A DNA stretch of 64,000 nucleotides from Streptomyces griseochromogenes (GTDB taxonomy: Bacteria; Actinomycetota; Actinomycetes; Streptomycetales; Streptomycetaceae): assembly GCF_001542625.1 (NCBI RefSeq), contig NZ_CP016279.1:10540001-10604000 (forward strand). Direction: 5' to 3'. This document shows, one piece after another, positions 58,901 to 64,000 of the stretch. The position numbers and the translations under genes were made by a program. Every line of letters begins with the position of its first letter. Within the stretch, counting starts at the first letter, position 1. Below the pieces are notes generated by a model that was given only the letters and a program-made list of their open reading frames with translations, had not been told where the DNA came from and ran no database searches.

Positions 58901-58934
58901 CCGTCCGGGCCACCGGGTGCGGTGGCCCGGACGG
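58901..58934 (-). terminator. HNH nuclease gene terminator
   Basis: Perfect 14-bp stem (58901-58914 with 58921-58934), 6-nt loop, 30 bp beyond the stop of the nuclease gene on the minus strand. Confidence 0.82.
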
Positions 58935-58963
58935 GCCGGAGGTTCAGGGTCGCCCGGCACCGC

Positions 58964-59638
58964 CTACGGAGCGGGCTGGTAGGTCACGTTCGTGCCGGGG
59001 CACGACTGTGCGAGCTGTTTGAGCGCGTCGACTTCCTCCGCGTCGGCGGTGAGTCCCCAGCGGAGTTTGGTCGCGACCCACTCCGAGAGGTACCGGCAGG
59101 TGACTTCGACGGTCGGCGGCAGCCACTGGGCCGGGTCCTGGTCGGCCTTGCTGCGGTTCGAGGCCGCCGACACGGCGACGAGGGAGGTCGGGACGTCGAG
59201 GTCGTTGGCGTAGGCCTCGCGCCGCCCGGCCGTCCACTGCGACGCCCCGGAGTCCCAGGCCTCGGCCAGCGGCACCATGTGGTCGACGTCCAGGGCGGCG
59301 GCCGAGGAGATCCACTTGGAGTCGTAGTACGACCACCAGCGCCCTCCGGACAGCTTGCAGCCCGGGAGGATCAGGGGAGGGTCGATCGCCTCGGAGATGA
59401 GCACCTCCGCCCGGGTGTTGCAGCCGTCGTTCGGGTTGTTGCCCGCGTTCCAGTGTTTGAAGCTCGTTCGCTGATAGCCGGTGCGCACCTCCGCCGCGAC
59501 CGGGAGTGCGTGCACCGCCGTCGCGAGGGGCACGGTGTACGCCGGGGCGGAGCGGTCCCGCGCCTGGGCAGGCGTGGGGGCGGCGAGGGGCATGACGAGT
59601 ACGGCCGCGAGGGCGGCCCACCTGAGGCTTTTGATCAC
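58964..59638 (-). CDS. Secreted HNH endonuclease (DUF1524/GmrSD-like)
   Basis: 224 aa. Sec signal peptide MIKSLRWAALAAVLVMPLAA with cleavage after AQA (about residue 26). Catalytic core LDVDHMVPLAEAWDSGAS with Asp119-His120, then NDLDVPTSLVAVSAASNRSK with Asn161 and Lys164, the HNH pattern of DUF1524. Cys73, Cys94 and later Cys pairs probably form disulfides. It is likely an extracellular DNase, common in Streptomyces for nutrient recovery or defence of the colony. Confidence 0.92.
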   Translation of the reverse strand: MIKSLRWAALAAVLVMPLAAPTPAQARDRSAPAYTVPLATAVHALPVAAEVRTGYQRTSFKHWNAGNNPNDGCNTRAEVLISEAIDPPLILPGCKLSGGRWWSYYDSKWISSAAALDVDHMVPLAEAWDSGASQWTAGRREAYANDLDVPTSLVAVSAASNRSKADQDPAQWLPPTVEVTCRYLSEWVATKLRWGLTADAEEVDALKQLAQSCPGTNVTYQPAP

Positions 59639-59808
59639 GTCAAGCAGAGTTGACGTTGGATACCTCGTTCGAGGGGTTTGACTCGAATGAATGAGCCATA
59701 TGGGCGCGCCAGTTCACCCGGGCACCGGGGGCGGCGACGACTGGATCGGCGGCCTCGCCCACGTCGTCTTCCAGGACCCCGAGGGCGCCGTTCCGGGTCG
59801 TTGCGCGG

Positions 59809-60417
59809 TCACCCCCGGGGTCGCGCGCCCAGGTGTCCGACCCCGGCGGCCAGTGCCGCCGTCACCGGCCGCGGGGGGACGTCCGGGGCGCCCTGGGGCT
59901 TTGCGGGAAGCCGGGTCCGGGCGCTCAGGGGGAGTTCGATCTGGACTCCCCCCGACCGGGTCAGGTTCACCGGGTTGCCGGGGTGGAGGCCGCGCAGGCC
60001 GCCCGGGATCCGGGCCATGTCCGTCACGGTGTCGAAGGCCGGGGCGAGGGCGACGAGGCTGTGGGCCAGGGTGGCTGCCGCGGCGCGGTTGCCACCGCCG
60101 AGGAAGATCGAGCGGGGGGCCTCGGGTCGCCGATGGCCGTGCAGGGAGATCACCAGCGTCACGGAGGCGAGGAACTCCTGGAGGGTCTCGCAGTGGGGTG
60201 CGGCCATCCGATGCGACGGGATGTGCACCAGGTCGCCCGCCGGCTGGGTGAAGACCAGGCAGCTGGCGCCCGTACGGGCCGCCACCTCGTGGGCCAGTTC
60301 CGCCGTGCCGCCCTCCTTGGTGCCGTGCAGGGCGATCAGCCCGATGTCCGAGCGGAGCGTCAGCGCGGCGGCGAACTCCACGCCCTCGATCACCACGCTC
60401 TCGGTCTCCACCGTCAT
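59809..60417 (-). CDS. Poly-gamma-glutamate hydrolase family protein
   Basis: 202 aa from the ATG at 60417, which overlaps the stop of the CopC-CopD gene (ATGA). Motifs of the phage-type PGA hydrolase family (PF05908, zinc enzymes): ALHGTKEGGTAELAHEVAAR with His31 and Glu35, FTQPAGDLVHIPSHRMAAP, LVISLHGHRRPEAPRSIFLG. Cytoplasmic by sequence (no signal peptide). It should cut gamma-glutamyl polymers, though many chromosomal relatives have no tested substrate. Confidence 0.82.
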   Translation of the reverse strand: MTVETESVVIEGVEFAAALTLRSDIGLIALHGTKEGGTAELAHEVAARTGASCLVFTQPAGDLVHIPSHRMAAPHCETLQEFLASVTLVISLHGHRRPEAPRSIFLGGGNRAAAATLAHSLVALAPAFDTVTDMARIPGGLRGLHPGNPVNLTRSGGVQIELPLSARTRLPAKPQGAPDVPPRPVTAALAAGVGHLGARPRG

Positions 60418-62201
60418 CGCACCACCCGCACGGACTTCGCCACCGTCACCTGGTCCACCTCCGACACCCGTACCGTCACCTTCATCGTCCACGTCCCCGG
60501 GATCGGCAGGTCGAAGGAGTCGGCGGCCCAGTAGCCGCCCCGGTCGGTGACCCGGGTGTCCAGGGGGCCGACCTGCTGGGCGGGGAGGGTGAGGGCGATG
60601 CGCAGTTCGGGGACCGAGGACAGGCCGCCGTCGGGGCCGTAGACCACCGCCTGGACGGAGTTCGTGCCGACCCGGCCGGGATCGAGGGTGATCTGGACCT
60701 TGCCGTGGCCGCCGGGGGTGCCGACGTCGAAGGGGATCGTGGTGACCGAGGCCGTCGGGATACCGGTCGCCGGCGTGGTGGAGTCCGCCGCCTCGGCCGC
60801 AGCCCGGCCCGGCAGCGTGCTCGTCAGGAAGGTCGTCAGGACGAGAACCAGGACGCCCACCGCCACCTCGGCCAGCACCGAGCGGCGCAGGCGCTCCGGC
60901 AGCGGGTGGGGCGAGGCGGGGGGTTCGGGGGCCGGGGGGAGCGGTGGGCCGCCGGCCGGCTCCGGGACGCGGTCCCGCCGCGGTGCCTGGGGCAGGCTCG
61001 CCAGACGGGCCGTCCAGCGGCGGGAGCGGGACGCGGCCGCGAGCAGGACGGCGACCGCCACCAGCTTGGCCAGCAGGAGGCGGCCGTAGACGGTGTCGGT
61101 CAGCGCCTGCCAGGAGCCCAGGCCCCGCCAGGACTGGTAGACGCCGGTCACCACCAGGACCGTGACGGAGACGAAGGCCAGGCGGGAGAAGCGGCTGACG
61201 GTCCGGGCCGGCAGGGCGGCCGGGTCCGCGGAGGTCCGGCGCAGCGTCAGGAGCAGGGCCGTCAGGCCGCCCAGCCAGGCCGCCATGGCCAGCAGGTGGA
61301 GCGTGGCGGAGGTGATCGCCAAGGGGACCTGGAGGCCCGCCGAGGCGTGCTCCGAGGCCGCCCAGGTCAGGGAGAGGGCGACGGAGAGGATCGCGGCGGC
61401 CGCGAGGGCGGCCCGGCGGGGGATCCGTCGGCGCCGTCCGCGCGGGAACAGCGCGCAGGCGGCCGCCAGGAGGAGCAGGGCCAGACGGGCGAGCAGGAGT
61501 TCACCGGGGCGGGTCGTGGCCGTGCGGGTGAGCGCGGAGAGGGTGAACGCCCGTGCCGGGGAGGTGCCCTCCTCGTAGGGGGCTCGCAGGAGGAAGAGGG
61601 CGATCGTCGAGGCGGACAGGGTCCCCCAGGCGGCCAGCACCGGTGTGCGCAGGTGGGACCGCCCCGCAGGGCGGCAGTACGCCACGAACGCCGCCGTGCC
61701 GAGGAGCAGCGCCACCGCCAGGTAGGCGAGGTAGCGCGCGATGTTGTACAGGCTCGTCGTCGCCGGGTTCTCCGTGCGGTCCGGGAGCACGCTCGTGGTC
61801 GTGGCCGTCCGTTTGCCCACCGAGAACGTCAGCGCGCCGGACACCGGGTGGCTGTCCGCGGACACCACCCGCCAGGCCACCGTGTAGGTGCCGGTGCCCA
61901 GCCGGGAGGGCAGCGGGACGCGGGCCGTGTCGGAGCGGCCGGGGGCGTGGCCGGCCTCGCCGGTGCGCACCCGGTGGTTCCGGGGGTCGTAGACGCGCAG
62001 CGAGTCGGTCAGCAGGCCCACCGACTCCGTGAAGGTCAGCGTGACGTACCGGGGGGCCGCCCTGAGGACGGCTGCGTCGGCGGGGTCGCTCTCGCGCAGG
62101 GCCGCGTGCGCCGAGGCGGGCGCGACCGCGCCGAGGAGGAGCAGGAGCAGGCCCGCGCACAGCACGGTCAGCCGTCGCAGCCACCGGTGGTCGTCGCGCA
62201 C
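60414..62201 (-). CDS. CopC-CopD fusion, copper transport/resistance protein
   Basis: 595 aa, GTG behind GGGAGGGGTGAG. Signal peptide residues 1-31; the mature protein begins HAALRESDPADAAVL, with the N-terminal Cu(II) ligand His of CopC and a second one in VVSADSHPVSGAL. Residues about 150-420 contain about eight TM helices of CopD. After a Pro-rich linker, one more TM helix is followed by an extracytoplasmic YtkA/FixH-like domain (VQITLDPGRVGTNSVQAVVY). It takes up or sequesters copper at the membrane. Coupled with the PGA-hydrolase-like gene. Confidence 0.93.
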   Translation of the reverse strand: MRDDHRWLRRLTVLCAGLLLLLLGAVAPASAHAALRESDPADAAVLRAAPRYVTLTFTESVGLLTDSLRVYDPRNHRVRTGEAGHAPGRSDTARVPLPSRLGTGTYTVAWRVVSADSHPVSGALTFSVGKRTATTTSVLPDRTENPATTSLYNIARYLAYLAVALLLGTAAFVAYCRPAGRSHLRTPVLAAWGTLSASTIALFLLRAPYEEGTSPARAFTLSALTRTATTRPGELLLARLALLLLAAACALFPRGRRRRIPRRAALAAAAILSVALSLTWAASEHASAGLQVPLAITSATLHLLAMAAWLGGLTALLLTLRRTSADPAALPARTVSRFSRLAFVSVTVLVVTGVYQSWRGLGSWQALTDTVYGRLLLAKLVAVAVLLAAASRSRRWTARLASLPQAPRRDRVPEPAGGPPLPPAPEPPASPHPLPERLRRSVLAEVAVGVLVLVLTTFLTSTLPGRAAAEAADSTTPATGIPTASVTTIPFDVGTPGGHGKVQITLDPGRVGTNSVQAVVYGPDGGLSSVPELRIALTLPAQQVGPLDTRVTDRGGYWAADSFDLPIPGTWTMKVTVRVSEVDQVTVAKSVRVVR

Positions 62202-62256
62202 CTCACCCCTCCCGTCCCTGCCGTCTGTATAGGTACGCGGGAACCGGCCGCCGTGC

Positions 62257-63018
62257 TCACCACGTCGGCCGTGCCGACACCCCGCCGTCCACCACCAGGT
62301 CGTGGCCCGTGATCCAGGAGGCGAGGGGCGAGGCGAGGAACACGCAGGCGTCGGCCACGTCCCGCGCGTGGCCCAGGCGGCCGGCGGGGACGGCGTCGAG
62401 CCAGCGGCGCACGCCGTCCGGCCAGACCTCGGCGAGGCCGTCGCGGTCGATGAGGCCGGGCGAGACCGTGTTGACGCGGATGCCTCGCGGGCCGTACTCC
62501 AGGGCGGCCGCGCGCGCGTGCATGACGACGGCGGCCTTGGCGGCGCTGTAGTGGGCGTGGCCGGGCGCGGGGTGGCCGGCCTCGATGGAGGCGATGTGGG
62601 TGATGGTGCCGCCGCCGTGCTCGCCCAGGTGCCCGGCGGCGGCCTGGGTGCAGGCGAAGACGCTGGTGAGGTCGGTGTCGACGACCGTGCGCCACTCGGC
62701 CGCCGTCATACCGGGCAGGGGCTGGACCGGCTGGACGGCCGCGTTGTTGACGACGGCGGTGAGACGGCCGCCGGACCAGTCGGTCGTCTCGCGGACCAGC
62801 CGGTGGCACGCCTCCTCGTCCGTCAGGTCCGCCCGCAGTACGACCGCCTCGCCGCCCAGGGCGCGGATGCGCTCGGCGACGTCGCCGGCCGCCCGCACGG
62901 CCGTACGGCAGTGGAGGGCCACCGCGGCGCCCTCCTCGGCGAAGCGCAGGGCGATGGCGCGGCCGATGCCGCCGCCCGCGCCGGTCACGAGGGCGGTCTG
63001 TCCGTCGAGCAGGGTCAT
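62257..63018 (-). CDS. SDR family oxidoreductase
   Basis: 253 aa. ATG overlaps the cupin gene stop (ATGA). NAD(P) motif VTGAGGGIG near residue 12, NNAA, catalytic Ser/Tyr/Lys in HIASIEAGHPAPGHAHYSAA and following K, ending ITGHDLVVDGGVSARPTW. Classical SDR, substrate unknown. Third gene of a GNAT-cupin-SDR operon with overlapping starts. Confidence 0.9.
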   Translation of the reverse strand: MTLLDGQTALVTGAGGGIGRAIALRFAEEGAAVALHCRTAVRAAGDVAERIRALGGEAVVLRADLTDEEACHRLVRETTDWSGGRLTAVVNNAAVQPVQPLPGMTAAEWRTVVDTDLTSVFACTQAAAGHLGEHGGGTITHIASIEAGHPAPGHAHYSAAKAAVVMHARAAALEYGPRGIRVNTVSPGLIDRDGLAEVWPDGVRRWLDAVPAGRLGHARDVADACVFLASPLASWITGHDLVVDGGVSARPTW

Positions 63019-63491
63019 GGGCGGCACAGTTCCGCGATCCGGGCGGCCTCGGCCGGATAACGCGCCGCGAGCTCCCCCGCGTCGCCGTGCTCGTAGCCCT
63101 CGTAGGTGAATCCGGGGGCCATGGTGCAGCCGAAGAAGGTCCACGCGCCGCCGGGTGTCACCCGGGCACCCATCCAGGTGCCGGCGGGCACGGTGAGCTG
63201 GACGTGCTGTCCGGCGCCGAGCGCGGGCCCCAGGACGGCGGTGCGGGTGGTGCCGTCGGGGGCGAGGAGCAGGAGGTCGAGCGGGTCGCCCAGGTAGAAG
63301 TGCCAGATCTCGTCGCTGGGCAGGCGGTGCAGGGCGCAGAAGTCGTCCGCGGTCAGCAGGGCCACTATGGCGGAACCCTCGGGGCGGCCGTCCGGGCGCC
63401 CGGGTCCTGCCCAGGTCTGCCGGAAGAGGCCGCCCTCGCGGGGGATCGGCTGCAGGCCGTAGTGGGCGATCAGCTCGTCAGGCGTGGTCAC
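63015..63491 (-). CDS. DUF985 cupin protein
   Basis: 158 aa, GTG. Cupin of the DUF985 type: HYGLQPIPREGGLFRQTWAG, HRLPSDEIWHFYLGDPLDLL (metal His/Glu), LGAGQHVQLTVPAGTWMGAR and FGCTMAPGFTYEGYEHGDAG. Start lies within the GNAT gene (14-bp overlap). Biochemical role of the family is unclear. Confidence 0.9.
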   Translation of the reverse strand: MTTPDELIAHYGLQPIPREGGLFRQTWAGPGRPDGRPEGSAIVALLTADDFCALHRLPSDEIWHFYLGDPLDLLLLAPDGTTRTAVLGPALGAGQHVQLTVPAGTWMGARVTPGGAWTFFGCTMAPGFTYEGYEHGDAGELAARYPAEAARIAELCRP

Positions 63492-64000
63492 CCGGGAAGG
63501 CTACCTCCCGTTCCAGAAAGGCCAGTTGGGCGCGCTTCTCGGGCAGGTACACGTCGGGGAGGTCGACCTCGGGGAGCACCACCTGGCGGCCTTGCCCGAA
63601 TCCGTGGCGCTCGAAGCGGGCGATCGCCTTGGTGTTGCGTACGTCCGGGTCCACCACGACCCGGCGGCGGTCCAGGCCCAGCAGGACGTACGAGGCCATC
63701 GCGGTCAGCAGGGCCGAGGTCCAGCCGGGGCGCGGGCCGGACGCGGGGGCGGGGGCGAGCAGGAGGTGGACGCCGATGTCGCCGGGGCGGACCTCGTAGC
63801 ACGCGCCGACCCGGTCGGCCTCGGGCTCGTAGGTCTGGAGCAGGGCGGCCGGTTCGCCGTCCTTGGTGACGAGGTGGGCGTGGTGGGTGTCGAGGGTGGC
63901 CATGTGGGCGTAGGTCTCGGCCACTTGGGCCCGGGTGAGACCGGTCATGCCCCAGAACGCGGCGCGCTCCTCGCTCACCCAGGCGTGGACCGTCTCCGCG
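63478..64000 (-). CDS. GNAT acyltransferase, siderophore-type (partial at right edge)
   Basis: At least 174 codons; the frame runs off the window. A GTG at 63978 could start it, but in-frame sequence beyond it (AETVHAWVSEERAAFWGM) matches the conserved W-x-x-D/E-x-R-x-x-FWGM block of the IucB/MbtK/AlcB acyltransferase family, so the real start is outside. Other landmarks: HLVTKDGEPAALLQTYEPEA, GIGVHLL-like GDIGVHLLLAPA, RRVVVDPDVRNTKAIARFER, GFGQGRQVVLPEVD. Such enzymes acylate a hydroxylamine or lysine N6 in siderophore synthesis. Confidence 0.85.
   Translation of the reverse strand, partial: AETVHAWVSEERAAFWGMTGLTRAQVAETYAHMATLDTHHAHLVTKDGEPAALLQTYEPEADRVGACYEVRPGDIGVHLLLAPAPASGPRPGWTSALLTAMASYVLLGLDRRRVVVDPDVRNTKAIARFERHGFGQGRQVVLPEVDLPDVYLPEKRAQLAFLEREVAFPGDHA

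Noticed and set aside
1..64000. CRISPR arrays, insertion sequences, integrase genes
   Set aside because: I saw no spaced direct repeats of CRISPR type, no transposase and no integrase in any frame; the integration idea rests only on tRNA-end remnants.

Overview
The window is high-GC actinobacterial DNA, almost certainly Streptomyces. It carries BldC, a valine dehydrogenase of the Streptomyces vdh type, an Lsr2-family protein, a SAICAR/GAR/FGAM purine gene set, many GTG starts and ATGA/GTGA overlaps. From about 16.4 kb to 49 kb the gene order (hrpA, bldC, vdh, DUF3073, purM, purF, purL-purQ-purS, lsr2 paralogue, ABC/two-component set, purC, purD, dnaX, 4.5S-type SRP RNA, tRNA-Ser) matches, as I remember it, the core region around SCO4067-SCO4092 of S. 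coelicolor, on the origin-proximal arm.

Region 1 (1-15.6 kb) is the right-hand end of a type II (aromatic) polyketide cluster with deoxysugars. It has tandem glycosyltransferases, an NDP-hexose 4-ketoreductase, 2,3-dehydratase, 3,5-epimerase and 3-ketoreductase, an ActIII-type ketoreductase, a di-domain aromatase, a metal-dependent second cyclase, an acyl-CoA ligase, two flavoprotein hydroxylases, two duplicated-domain ABM proteins, an NTF2-like protein and an enoyl-reductase-like SDR. Ligase + cyclase + aromatase + ketoreductase is the set known from tetracycline, aureolic acid and polyketomycin pathways, so a glycosylated tetracyclic product is the best inference. The minimal PKS is not in the window. 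Most promoters in the cluster carry 7-bp direct repeats with an 11-bp period, the pattern of a SARP activator.

Region 2 (15.5-16.4 kb) is a scarred boundary. It holds an NRPS adenylation-domain remnant whose two pieces lie on opposite strands, a 19-codon ORF, an isolated tRNA 3' end, then tRNA-Asp, a perfect parS-like 14-mer, and tRNA-Phe.

Region 3 (16.4-49 kb) is housekeeping: HrpA helicase, BldC, Vdh, the dispersed purine genes, a TetR/MFS pair, an ABC exporter with a histidine kinase/response regulator, DnaX, SRP RNA and six further tRNA genes and ncRNAs. One of these, tRNA-Gly(TCC), has non-canonical D- and T-loops.

Region 4 (49.2-57.1 kb) is the most novel part. Three proteins share a roughly 135-residue C-terminal domain ending in Asp-Glu-Asp: one stand-alone, one fused to an NHL propeller, one with a Gly/Tyr-rich N-terminus. 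They sit with an SCP2-like/polyprenyl-synthase fusion, a CrtC/AttH-like lipocalin protein, an unknown acidic protein, and a choice-of-anchor-K/lamin-tail protein. I know of no described system with this content.

Region 5 (57.1-64 kb) is accessory: an NTF2-VOC fusion, a JAMM-like protein, a secreted HNH nuclease, a poly-gamma-glutamate hydrolase-like protein coupled to CopC-CopD, and an SDR/cupin/GNAT operon that runs off the right edge.
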